Assembly: GCA_029945665.1 (NCBI GenBank)
Contig: JAQSCZ010000035.1
Span: 1 to 34,566, forward strand
Direction of reading: 5' to 3'
DNA: 34,566 bases
Source: a bacterium
GTDB lineage: Bacteria > Bacteroidota > Bacteroidia > NS11-12g > UBA955
Part shown: piece by piece, positions 1-8,076 of the stretch
How positions within the stretch are numbered: position 1 is the first letter of the stretch
Layout of the letters: each line of letters starts with the position of its first letter
Notes under the pieces: model-generated
Seen by the model: the letters and a program-made list of their open reading frames with translations, nothing else
Told to the model about the DNA's origin: nothing
Databases searched by the model: none
Position numbers and translations under genes: made by a program

Positions 1-1
1 T

Positions 2-55
2 TGTTCAAAATTCTTAATTATTTTCGAATTTTGACACAGTTTATTTTACACTCTC
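2..55. repeat. 54-bp direct repeat, copy 1
   Basis: This segment matches 1951-2004 in the same orientation without gaps: 49 of 54 bases agree, and the last 37 (19-55 versus 1968-2004) are identical. Similarity stops abruptly after CTCTC at base 55. On the minus strand it begins GAGAGTGTAAAATAAACTG, which resembles the terminal sequence of an insertion sequence such as the IS256 family. That family assignment is a guess from memory. In minus-strand order the repeat lies just past the 197-aa gene, as copy 2 lies just past the LRR gene. Confidence 0.8.
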
Positions 56-63
56 TTTTAGTG

Positions 64-95
64 AGAGGGAAGCTAATGGGCTTCCCTCTTTTACT
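64..95 (+). terminator. Rho-independent terminator-like hairpin
   Basis: A perfect 10-bp stem (64-73 with 80-89, GC-rich AGAGGGAAGC arm) encloses a 6-nt loop and is followed by a short T run on the plus strand. It could end a plus-strand gene lying left of the window. It also bounds the minus-strand RHS region. Confidence 0.6.
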
Positions 96-178
96 ATATC
101 CTGTTCCCTAAATTTTTTCTGATTATCAAGTATTTAACTTTTATTAAAACCTCAAACCACACTTTTGTTACACTACTT

Positions 179-772
179 TTAGTAAGTATCAGAATGCAAA
201 TTGTTTGTTATTATATCAATAGCACTCTTTAATTTTGTATCATTTTTCACTTTTCTACCATTAATCCAGATATTTTTGTTTCTTTTTTCTCTTTTTGGGG
301 GAATATATGGGTTCTTTTTTTGAAATATCCAAGTAGAAAACCTACGATCATAATCCCAGTTTCCAAAATCACTTATATAGATTTTCTTACTATTATATGT
401 AAATACAATCACTCTATTTATAGTAGTTTTCTCGTCAAAATCATCAGTAATAGTATCGTTGAGCCTTAATTTGTAGGAATTGGATAATCTTAATATTGAA
501 TCAACAAACTCTAGTGTATTGAAATCTATTATACTGTCATATTTAAATTTTAAAAAATCTGATTGACTCTTTTCACCGCTACCACGTCCTGTAAAGCTTA
601 AAAGATGGTGTGTTTTATAATATTGAATTTTTAACAAAACCAATGTATCGTTATTGGAAGAGGAATATAATGAATTCTTTAATCCTATAATGATATAAAT
701 TAAAATGACTATCGGTTTAACTGAAGGAGAATTTACTAACTTATTGTTAAACTGTTTGTTAGGATTTTTCAT
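179..772 (-). CDS. Hypothetical membrane-anchored protein, candidate immunity protein
   Basis: I do not recognise this 197-residue protein. The N-terminus is lysine/asparagine-rich, followed by one hydrophobic segment at about residues 18-36 (VKPIVILIYIIIGL). The remainder is polar with many lysines and suggests a soluble domain anchored in or exported through the inner membrane. It has an ATG start and lies 86 bp downstream of the orphan RHS toxin cassette on the same strand, the usual position of an immunity gene in polymorphic toxin loci. Its base composition is very AT-rich like the toxin tips and unlike the RHS core. The immunity role is inferred from position and topology only. Confidence 0.55.
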   Translation of the reverse strand: MKNPNKQFNNKLVNSPSVKPIVILIYIIIGLKNSLYSSSNNDTLVLLKIQYYKTHHLLSFTGRGSGEKSQSDFLKFKYDSIIDFNTLEFVDSILRLSNSYKLRLNDTITDDFDEKTTINRVIVFTYNSKKIYISDFGNWDYDRRFSTWIFQKKNPYIPPKREKRNKNIWINGRKVKNDTKLKSAIDIITNNLHSDTY

Positions 773-858
773 GATTTTCTTTACTTATTTGATTATTATT
801 GGTTGCGTCTTCATGTTAATACGAGCCGATAGTCATTTAAATTAAAATAAATTTCTCA

Positions 859-1821
859 TCATTCTGAATTTTTAGATGTGGTTGTGTGAGCTCCTTCATG
901 ATCTGTAACATTTTTATTAGGAATATCTCTTCCAAAATGATTATATCTTTTCATTTCCCCATCTCCTAACTGCTTAACAAGTCGTCTTTCCCATCTTATT
1001 ACTCTCCTTTCTTCGGGCTTAGTATATTTCTTGTTCTTACTATTATCAGAATATGATGTTTGACCCCAATAATATCTCCATTGACGAGAAATTGATCGAA
1101 CAAAGTGTTTAATTTCATGAGCTACCCCAACCGCTGCTGATTGAGTGCCACCAGCAGATGTTTTACCGTCGTCCAACAATATTTCCATCTTAACTTTAGG
1201 ATTCCATAAAATTTGATTTACTTTAATAGGTTGTCCTGCATTCATTTCCAAATTATCTTCCTTATCTAATTTATAAGGCATATAAGTATTCATTCTTGAT
1301 TGCACTTTTTTTGATGTAGGATTATGATCCTCATTTTTTGGATCATATTCTATAATATTAACATCTTCAACTAGCTTCATAGCCCTTTCAATTGTTCTTC
1401 TACCAGCTCTAGACTTGCAATCATAGTCTAACGCCACAATTGCTTGCTTAACAAAATCATTATCTGGAACCATTAACTTTGATTTATATGGGTAGGTTCG
1501 CGGATTTCCATCGCAATCTATATAATGAATTAATATCCTTTTTCCATCGCAATCTACCAAGAAAATAGGAGAATTGTTTGCGAAATTATAAGTACTTAGA
1601 TTTGGATATTCATACATCAACGGATCCAAAGCTAACCACCTCCCCAACCTACTATCATATATCCTCGAACCGAAATCATAATCACCACCATCTACATTTA
1701 TTTCGTTATCCTTTTCCTTGCCATTGAAACCATACTTATACTTAGCATTCGGGTCGTTCCAAGAGCGGGTTGGCATTGGACTACCGAAGGTGCAATAATA
1801 TTTAAGTGCGCTTACTGGCAT
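859..1821 (-). CDS. Orphan RHS C-terminal cassette with HExxH metallopeptidase-like toxin domain
   Basis: The 320-residue product starts within the RHS core. FGSPMP and KYKYGFNGKEKD are followed by YDFGSRIYDSRLGRWLALDP (residues about 10-65), the conserved element that precedes the variable toxin tip of RHS proteins. It lacks the YD-repeat barrel and any signal peptide, so it is a displaced C-terminal module. From about residue 96 the sequence is unique. It contains AHEIKHF with HExxH at residues 235-239, the zinc-binding motif of gluzincin-type metallopeptidases. A glutamate in PEERRVIRWE about 30 residues later could be the third ligand. Upstream of the ATG the frame runs only 9 codons to a stop with no RHS similarity, so the break lies near YYCTFGSP. 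It may be expressed only after recombination into a full-length rhs gene. Confidence 0.8.
   Translation of the reverse strand: MPVSALKYYCTFGSPMPTRSWNDPNAKYKYGFNGKEKDNEINVDGGDYDFGSRIYDSRLGRWLALDPLMYEYPNLSTYNFANNSPIFLVDCDGKRILIHYIDCDGNPRTYPYKSKLMVPDNDFVKQAIVALDYDCKSRAGRRTIERAMKLVEDVNIIEYDPKNEDHNPTSKKVQSRMNTYMPYKLDKEDNLEMNAGQPIKVNQILWNPKVKMEILLDDGKTSAGGTQSAAVGVAHEIKHFVRSISRQWRYYWGQTSYSDNSKNKKYTKPEERRVIRWERRLVKQLGDGEMKRYNHFGRDIPNKNVTDHEGAHTTTSKNSE
1700..1790 (-). repeat. RHS core repeat, copy A (91 bp)
   Basis: It aligns without gaps to 3746-3836 with 82 of 91 bases identical. It encodes the GSPMP..RSW..PNAKYKYGFNG core segment in both RHS ORFs. Being homologous and co-oriented, the copies could serve as a crossover site for exchanging toxin tips. 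Confidence 0.85.
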
Positions 1822-1950
1822 TTTTAAAAACGAATTTAAGAAAATATATTATGAAAAAGTATATTCATTTTTGGAGTAATTTAAAAGTGATATCTATTTC
1901 TATAATGTTTGTTAATCGATGTAAGATTTCTATTTATCCCTCTTTACTGC

Positions 1951-2004
1951 TGTTCAGGATTATTGTTTATTTTCGAATTTTGACACAGTTTATTTTACAC
2001 TCTC
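1951..2004. repeat. 54-bp direct repeat, copy 2
   Basis: This is the partner of 2-55. Its sharp right boundary at base 2004 falls inside the TGA stop codon (2003-2005) of the LRR gene, so insertion or recombination at this point probably set the present end of that gene. Confidence 0.8.
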
Positions 2005-2758
2005 AATAAATTTGGATTCTACTACTTTTTGGGATAATAGTGTCTTTAAAACACATAGGGGTTAACTGTTTTAAATCGCTATGGAGATAATACCATCTTT
2101 TATAAGATTTGCTAAAGCAACATGGTATTTCCTTAATAGGATTAAAGGCAATATCTAATTGAAATCCATCAAAGTTATTAAGACAGCAAGGGAGATTTCT
2201 TATTTTATTAAAGTCTAAATACAAATATTTCAAACTATCTAAATTACAAATTGTTTCAGGAATACTATCTATTAAATTATTTGAAAAACACAAGTTACTT
2301 AATTTTTTATTATTTTTAATTGATGTCACAAAGGAACCTAAATCTATAATTTTATTATACCCTAAATCTAATACCTCTAACTTTTTAAGCTTGCAAATAT
2401 TGAAATTAGGAAAAGAAATTTGATTGCCAACTAAATCAAGTCGTTTTAAATTTTTATTTAAGCATATTAAATCAGGAATTAATTCAAGATTACAAGCAAA
2501 TAATTCAAGTGAAAAAAGATTATCATTTTCTAATATTCTTTTGAAAATACTATCATTCCTTAAATTTGAGGTGCCACCATAATCCATTATTATACGCCTT
2601 ATTATTATTTTAGAGTAGTTCTGTGAATCAGAATTAATGAACAAGTTCATTTGTCTCGCACTTTCGATAACAATAGTTATATCCTTATCAAAATTAAAAC
2701 TAGTTATCAGAAAAAAAATAAATGCTAGAAGCCCCGTTTTAGAAAATAAAGTGACCAT
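2003..2758 (-). CDS. Leucine-rich repeat protein, candidate immunity protein
   Basis: The 251-residue protein has an N-terminal hydrophobic stretch at about residues 7-22 (KTGLLAFIFFLITSF), likely a signal peptide or anchor. About five leucine-rich repeats occupy the central and C-terminal part, for example LKRLDLVGNQI, LEVLDLGYNKI, LSNLCFSNNLI and LKYLYLDFNKI. LRR domains bind proteins. The gene starts 5 bp after the stop of the JAMM-type RHS cassette on the same strand, the expected place for a cognate immunity gene. The stop codon coincides with the edge of the 54-bp repeat, so the C-terminus may have been trimmed. The LRR fold is clear; the immunity role is inferred. Confidence 0.75.
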   Translation of the reverse strand: MVTLFSKTGLLAFIFFLITSFNFDKDITIVIESARQMNLFINSDSQNYSKIIIRRIIMDYGGTSNLRNDSIFKRILENDNLFSLELFACNLELIPDLICLNKNLKRLDLVGNQISFPNFNICKLKKLEVLDLGYNKIIDLGSFVTSIKNNKKLSNLCFSNNLIDSIPETICNLDSLKYLYLDFNKIRNLPCCLNNFDGFQLDIAFNPIKEIPCCFSKSYKRWYYLHSDLKQLTPMCFKDTIIPKSSRIQIY

Positions 2759-2763
2759 AATAT

Positions 2764-5316
2764 TTATTCTATGTCGTTAGGTTTTGATTTTGCTTGGGTG
2801 TTGTAAAACATATTTAAATTCATTGTAGTAGTATTAGTAGCATTAGTTTCTCTATTATATACATGGTTAGTAACCTCGCCAGCAGATTTACTTATAACAA
2901 AATTATTATAGGTTCCCCTGCAATTCATATCAATTTCGCTCGGTTCCGAATTTGCAAATCCATTATTTCCTCCCAATGTATGTGTGGTATAATCAGATGT
3001 AAACATAGGTTTAGTTAGGGAATATTTAGTATTTTCTCCATCTTTAAATTCATATACAAGTATAAGGGGGTGCGAATGCCACGTATAATTTATTTGTGAT
3101 CCTCCATGATCGACATTCATAGAAGTTTTCCATCGTTCAAGGGCATCTTGATCATTCGATTTTCCAACATTTATACTAAAGGGCATTTCAGGAGAGACAA
3201 CACCATTCGCATTGTTCTCACTAACTTTTTTAAAAAATTCAAATAGATCCTTGTCCTCAACTGTTTTCCCAGCTACGGCCTCAGCATAATAAGTGGAGCC
3301 ATCTCCTGAAATATAACCTACCCCACCAACTTCAGAACGGTCAAGTCCAGTTTGTGTCTCCATGGTAGTGCTTATTTGTTGTCTTTCCGTGTAAGATGGC
3401 AATTTAAAATATGCAGACGCCGCTATGGCAGGTCCGATGTATTTATAGTATGAAGGATCAGAGGTTGAATGTTGTAAATTGACCTTCTTTTTAAATAATT
3501 TTAATACATCTCTGTCAGTTACTATAAATATATCAGTTCCATTTGTGCCGTCTGATCCCAAATATTTGCCCGCTGCTGTGTAATAATCTGAATTACCATC
3601 GGGATCAATTTTTGAAATAGGACAATTAGAAAATGAAGCAAAATTAGATTCGAATGGTTTTGAAATAGGATCCATACTTAACCATCTTCCTAATCTGGCC
3701 TCAAATTGTCTAAATTCAGTCATATATACACCTCCCTCTGCACTAATTTCGTAATCCTTCTCCATACCATTGAAACCGTACTTATACTTAGCATTTGGGT
3801 CACTCCAAGAGCGGTTTGGCATTGGACTACCGAAGGCGTAATAATCAGAAATGGTTGTTATTTCTGGCTCAAAATAATCTACTGTATTTACACCATAAGT
3901 TTTAGCAATTCGTTTGTCAGAAACAGTTACCAATACATTGCCCAAATGGTTGCTCAACTCATAACTTTTTAAAGAAAGGGTTCGGTATTTTATTACTGAA
4001 GGGGTATCAATACTTACATTGCTGCCATTTAACCACAATATAGTTTTGCGATTATCCACGCCTAACATACTGCTACCATATATTGGGCGTGCAGTTACTG
4101 TGAGGTCTTTTACGGTGGTAGTGTTTAACATATTTAGCTCGTAATTCGCCATTTCGTTGCCTTGTGCATCACGAAGATAATAAGAATACTTGTAAGTTGC
4201 AACACTTAAAGGCTTTGGCATTACTATTTTGCAAATTCTATTCCCTCCTGCATCGTATACAAATTCAAGATCGGGTTTTGTGCTAGCACCCGTGCGGGTT
4301 ACTTTCTTTATTTTGCCATAAACAGTCCACTCTATATTGGCAATTTGTTCGGCATTATCGCGTTTTAAATTACCCAACTCATCGTACCCATAATTATTTA
4401 CTGTGTTAACATTAGACGTTACCAAAGGGTCAATAGGCACATTATTAAATGAGACCCCTTGGTCATCAATATCATCGGTATAATTGGTTGCATTGGCCCC
4501 ATCATTCACATGGTATAATCTATTGCTTAGTAAATTACCCATTGTTGCAATGGCAGTGCTGGTGTTATATTTGTAATCCATGTTATCCATCTGCAAACCC
4601 CCATTGCCCCAGCGGTTCGCATGCAATATATTGCCCATGGCATCGTAAGTAAAGTTTTCTAGGTAATCTATTGGGCTTCCACCGCCACTTTGCCAAGCAT
4701 TGGTTGCCAAGTTTACATTAAAGAAACTGCGGGCTTCCATCAATCTATTCAACTGATCGTATTTATAAGCCCCACCCCTAACACTTGGTGTAATGGTTCG
4801 GGTTGCATTGTATGAGGAAACATTAGGCATTGCAGTTTCCATGTGGCTAATATTACCATTAAAAAGGTCTTGCCTAGCGGCCATTAAATCGCTACCGGTG
4901 TTAGTTGCTTCGAATTGTTGTAGAAAAGGAATGGCTTTGATACCTGAATAATCGCCTGCATAATAACCTAGGGTATAACCCATCGCATCGCGCGCTACAT
5001 ACTGGCGTGTACTGCCAGGGGCACCATCTTTACCCATGTCTCTATCAGCTTGCATTGTATTACTATTAACACCTTTGAGCCAGCCATGCAGGGTATAGGC
5101 ATAATCCATGCCCTGTACTTCTAAATCGCCAATCACAGTGCGTGCCAATGGACCATGGTTGTAGTAACTATATTTCGCATCATTATCCCACCAAATATTA
5201 TCTTTACTCGTAAAAACCTTGGTGATTCGATTATCCCCATCGTATTCATATTGATGGTAATATTGGTCTTTACTGCCCACATTATAACCTACCTTATTAA
5301 CTTTACCACTTACCAA
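2764..5316 (-). CDS. N-terminally truncated RHS protein with JAMM/JAB-like C-terminal domain
   Basis: The 850-residue reading frame is the C-terminal half of an RHS polymorphic toxin. YD-type repeats (YEYDGDNRI, YDQLNRL, YDAMGNI, YDELGNL) fill residues 1-480. The core follows (FGSPMP at about 493, RLGRWLSMDP at about 540, IDPDG at about 570), then a variable tip of about 275 residues. The tip holds HSHP (747-750), PSEID (S793, D796) and an upstream glutamate in RSEVGG (E662). This is the E...HxHP...SxxD pattern of JAMM/JAB zinc metallopeptidases, also found in RHS toxin tips. The start is TTG. RHS-like coding continues upstream to about 5337 and stops at tandem in-frame TAG and TAA codons (5338-5343). 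Signal peptide and the N-terminal barrel are missing. It is therefore a fragment or silent donor cassette, not an intact secreted toxin. Confidence 0.85.
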   Translation of the reverse strand: MVSGKVNKVGYNVGSKDQYYHQYEYDGDNRITKVFTSKDNIWWDNDAKYSYYNHGPLARTVIGDLEVQGMDYAYTLHGWLKGVNSNTMQADRDMGKDGAPGSTRQYVARDAMGYTLGYYAGDYSGIKAIPFLQQFEATNTGSDLMAARQDLFNGNISHMETAMPNVSSYNATRTITPSVRGGAYKYDQLNRLMEARSFFNVNLATNAWQSGGGSPIDYLENFTYDAMGNILHANRWGNGGLQMDNMDYKYNTSTAIATMGNLLSNRLYHVNDGANATNYTDDIDDQGVSFNNVPIDPLVTSNVNTVNNYGYDELGNLKRDNAEQIANIEWTVYGKIKKVTRTGASTKPDLEFVYDAGGNRICKIVMPKPLSVATYKYSYYLRDAQGNEMANYELNMLNTTTVKDLTVTARPIYGSSMLGVDNRKTILWLNGSNVSIDTPSVIKYRTLSLKSYELSNHLGNVLVTVSDKRIAKTYGVNTVDYFEPEITTISDYYAFGSPMPNRSWSDPNAKYKYGFNGMEKDYEISAEGGVYMTEFRQFEARLGRWLSMDPISKPFESNFASFSNCPISKIDPDGNSDYYTAAGKYLGSDGTNGTDIFIVTDRDVLKLFKKKVNLQHSTSDPSYYKYIGPAIAASAYFKLPSYTERQQISTTMETQTGLDRSEVGGVGYISGDGSTYYAEAVAGKTVEDKDLFEFFKKVSENNANGVVSPEMPFSINVGKSNDQDALERWKTSMNVDHGGSQINYTWHSHPLILVYEFKDGENTKYSLTKPMFTSDYTTHTLGGNNGFANSEPSEIDMNCRGTYNNFVISKSAGEVTNHVYNRETNATNTTTMNLNMFYNTQAKSKPNDIE
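3746..3836 (-). repeat. RHS core repeat, copy B (91 bp)
   Basis: This is the partner of 1700-1790 (82 of 91 identical). The region on the core side (up to about 5330) looks less AT-rich than the toxin tip and LRR gene below 3700, which fits a conserved core joined to exchanged tips. Confidence 0.85.
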
Positions 5317-5538
5317 ATCATATTCATAGAAGTAAGACTATTAGCCAAAGTTGCTATATACAACAACATCTGGATTATTTTCATTTTTCTCACTTTTTGA
5401 ATCAATTTGAAAATCGCTTACACAAATAATTTTAATAAAATAAAGAACCATATTGGCTGTAAAATAGGATATAAATTTGACATAAATTGGGTAAAGTATT
5501 AAATATGGTGTACCAAAATAAGCATCCATTAATACCGT

Positions 5539-5569
5539 TTTGAACTTCCTATTTTATAACCTAATTTCG
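5539..5569 (+). promoter_or_regulatory. Bacteroidota-type promoter for the ABC exporter
   Basis: TTTG (5539-5542), a 19-nt spacer and TAATTTCG (5562-5569) match the TTTG-N19-TAnnTTTG consensus except for one base. The -7 box ends 8 nt before the TTG start codon, implying a very short 5' leader. Confidence 0.5.
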
Positions 5570-5577
5570 CATCACTT

Positions 5578-7350
5578 TTGAAATCACTTCTAACCATCAA
5601 TCATTATTTTATTCGCTACAAATGGCAGTTGATAAGCGGTATTTTATTTGTAATACTCTCCAATATTTTTAACGTAGCAGTCCCTTATTTGGTTCGACAG
5701 GTATTTGACGAAGTACAACTCAAAACTACTTTTCTTCCCAATTTTGCCAATAACCAAGCACAACTTGCTTATTCGAATTCTGTTCTAAATACTGCACTTT
5801 GGTTCGGAGCACTTATTCTGTTAGCTTCTATTATTCGTGGTGTATTTATGTTCTTTATGCGACAAACTTTAATTGTAATGTCACGCAAGATTGAATACGA
5901 TATGAAGCACGATATTTTTAATCACTATCAAAAATTATCACAGCGTTTTTATAGAAAAAATTACACGGGAGATTTAATGAATCGATTGAGTGAAGATGTA
6001 GGAAGAGTGCGCATGTATATTGGCCCAGCGATTATGTATATTGTTAATTTAGTGTTTACTTTCATTACGGTTATATACATGATGTTTTCGGTTAATGTTG
6101 AAATGAGTTTATATGTCTTAATGCCCTTGCCAATTCTATCCATCGCTATTTATTACATCAGCGAAATTATCAATAAAAAAAGTGATAAGATTCAAGAAAA
6201 GTTAAGTGATATTACTTCTTTGTCTCAAGAGACTTTTTCGGGTATTAGAGTCTTAAAATCTTTTGCAGTTGAGCAATCTTTTTTGAGAAACATGGAAACT
6301 GAAAGTGAAAACTATCGGGTAAAAAAAATGTCCCTCACCTTAATTGACTCCCTTTTTAATCCGATGATGCTTGTATTAGTTAGTTTGAGCACTTTACTAA
6401 CCATTTACCTTGGGGGCAAAGGCGTTATTAATGGAACATTTAGCTATGGCAATATCGCAGAATTTGTTATTTATGTGAATTTGTTAACTTGGCCTGTTGC
6501 TAGTTTGGGCTGGGTAACTTCGCTGGTACAAAGAGCTGCTGCATCTCAAACAAGAATTAATCAATTTTTGGATGAGAAACCTGAAATCACAAACCAAACC
6601 AATACCCCTTTTCATTTTAGTAAAACAATTGAATGGAAAACTGTTGATTTCAGATATGATGAAAAAACATTCGATGCCTTAAGTCAAATTAATTTCACTT
6701 TGAAAAAAGGACATACCCTTGGCATTATTGGGGCAACCGGTAGCGGCAAGTCAACAATGGCGGCCTTGTTATTGCGACTCATTGAACCAACTAATGGTAA
6801 AATCTTGATAGATGACCAACCATTAGATGCCATCAATTTGGACAATTATAGACAACAAATTGGCTATGTACCACAAGATGTATTTCTATTTTCTGATACC
6901 ATTGCAAATAATATTGCTTTCGGTTCAAAAGACAAGGATAACCGTGAACTAATAATTAAATATGCAAAACAAGCCCATGTACATGAAAATATTATTCATT
7001 TTAAGGATGGGTACGAAACGGTTATAGGCGAGCGAGGCATCACCTTAAGTGGTGGTCAAAAGCAACGTGTGGCAATAGCAAGAGCGCTAATTCGCGAACC
7101 AGAAATATTGATTCTGGATGATTGTTTATCGGCTGTTGATCAAGAAACAGAAAAACAAATCTTATCAGAACTGAAACAAGTAATGCAAGATAAAACTGCT
7201 GTTATTATCAGTCACCGATTAAGTAGTGTTGTAGCATGTGATGAAATAATTGTGCTTGAAGACGGCCGAATAATAGAAAGAGGCAATCACCAGACCTTAA
7301 TTGAGTTGAACGGGTTGTATGCTGAAATTTACAACAAACAGCAACATTAA
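5578..7350 (+). CDS. ABC transporter, fused transmembrane and ATPase domains (MsbA/MdlB-like exporter)
   Basis: The 590-residue half-transporter has an N-terminal six-helix ABC exporter membrane domain (about 1-310) and a C-terminal nucleotide-binding domain. Walker A is GATGSGKST (385-393), the signature is LSGGQ (490-494), Walker B is ILILDD (D514) and the H-loop is ISHRLSS. The residue after Walker B is Asp (D515, LDDCLSAVD) where canonical exporters have the catalytic Glu. Such a change is typical of the degenerate half of heterodimeric exporters and of MdlA-like proteins. TTG is the only in-frame start before the first membrane helix, because a stop lies 21 bp upstream and the next Met is about residue 89. 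Substrate unknown; lipid or drug export is usual for the family. It converges with the response regulator gene, 1 bp apart. Confidence 0.93.
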   Translation: MKSLLTINHYFIRYKWQLISGILFVILSNIFNVAVPYLVRQVFDEVQLKTTFLPNFANNQAQLAYSNSVLNTALWFGALILLASIIRGVFMFFMRQTLIVMSRKIEYDMKHDIFNHYQKLSQRFYRKNYTGDLMNRLSEDVGRVRMYIGPAIMYIVNLVFTFITVIYMMFSVNVEMSLYVLMPLPILSIAIYYISEIINKKSDKIQEKLSDITSLSQETFSGIRVLKSFAVEQSFLRNMETESENYRVKKMSLTLIDSLFNPMMLVLVSLSTLLTIYLGGKGVINGTFSYGNIAEFVIYVNLLTWPVASLGWVTSLVQRAAASQTRINQFLDEKPEITNQTNTPFHFSKTIEWKTVDFRYDEKTFDALSQINFTLKKGHTLGIIGATGSGKSTMAALLLRLIEPTNGKILIDDQPLDAINLDNYRQQIGYVPQDVFLFSDTIANNIAFGSKDKDNRELIIKYAKQAHVHENIIHFKDGYETVIGERGITLSGGQKQRVAIARALIREPEILILDDCLSAVDQETEKQILSELKQVMQDKTAVIISHRLSSVVACDEIIVLEDGRIIERGNHQTLIELNGLYAEIYNKQQH

Positions 7351-7351
7351 A

Positions 7352-8041
7352 TTAAACGAACAAAGCACCAAACCAGCCTCTTTTCATGGCTATTTTAACG
7401 GCATCAACTTTACTGCAAACCTGTAGTTTTTCGTAAATATTAGCGATGTGTTTTCTAACTGTATGCGGACTAATGAATAATTTTTCAGCCACCACTTTGT
7501 AATCGTATCCATCTACCATTAATTTCAATATATCCATCTCGCGATTACTTAATTGATAGTCATCTACCGTGGTATCTTTTGAAACATTCGCCAATTTAGC
7601 ATTCATTAATAAATTCATGGCTTTGCGAGCGACCCTTGGAGACATTGGCACACCGCCAAATTCTAACACCTCATGTATCGCATCGGAAATCACTTTACTC
7701 GGCTCATCTTTTAATAAATAACCGCTAGCACCAGCCTTTATGGCTTCAAATATTTTCTCGTCATCATCAAAGACGGTAACCATTAAAAACTTAACATCTT
7801 TGTATAATTGATTAGCCTTTCTTACAGTTTCTATCCCATCCATTACTGGCATATCAATATCCATTAACACAACTGCAGGTAAATTATCTTTTGGACATGA
7901 CTTCATTTTCTCCATAAAATCAACCCCATTTACTGCCATAAATACGACCTCAAACTCATGCGCAGCACTAAGGCGTTCATTCAACGACACCCTGTTGGGT
8001 TGCTTATCATCAACAATGGCCACTTTAGTAAAACTAATCAT
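7352..8041 (-). CDS. NarL/LuxR-family response regulator
   Basis: A two-component response regulator of 229 residues. The receiver domain (1-125) has the acidic pair D11/D12, phosphoacceptor D61 in LMDIDMP, T89 and K111. The C-terminal LuxR-type helix-turn-helix (about 163-225) reads LSNREMDILKLMVDG followed by ISPHTVRKHI. It lies 35 bp downstream of the TPR histidine kinase on the same strand, so the pair almost certainly forms one operon and one phosphorelay. Target genes cannot be read from the sequence. Confidence 0.95.
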   Translation of the reverse strand: MISFTKVAIVDDKQPNRVSLNERLSAAHEFEVVFMAVNGVDFMEKMKSCPKDNLPAVVLMDIDMPVMDGIETVRKANQLYKDVKFLMVTVFDDDEKIFEAIKAGASGYLLKDEPSKVISDAIHEVLEFGGVPMSPRVARKAMNLLMNAKLANVSKDTTVDDYQLSNREMDILKLMVDGYDYKVVAEKLFISPHTVRKHIANIYEKLQVCSKVDAVKIAMKRGWFGALFV

Positions 8042-8076
8042 ACTTCAAAGTAAAGCAGCTTTTAGTAATTATAATA

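Noticed and set aside
1806-2009. Plus-strand ORF between the two RHS cassettes
   Set aside because: Low-complexity hydrophobic translation, overlaps the 54-bp repeat and has no start signal. Judged chance.
5341-5529. 62-codon minus-strand ORF with a hydrophobic middle, in frame with the RHS fragment
   Set aside because: No RHS similarity, no recognised family and no promoter. It is only open sequence ending at the tandem stops, so too weak to call a gene.
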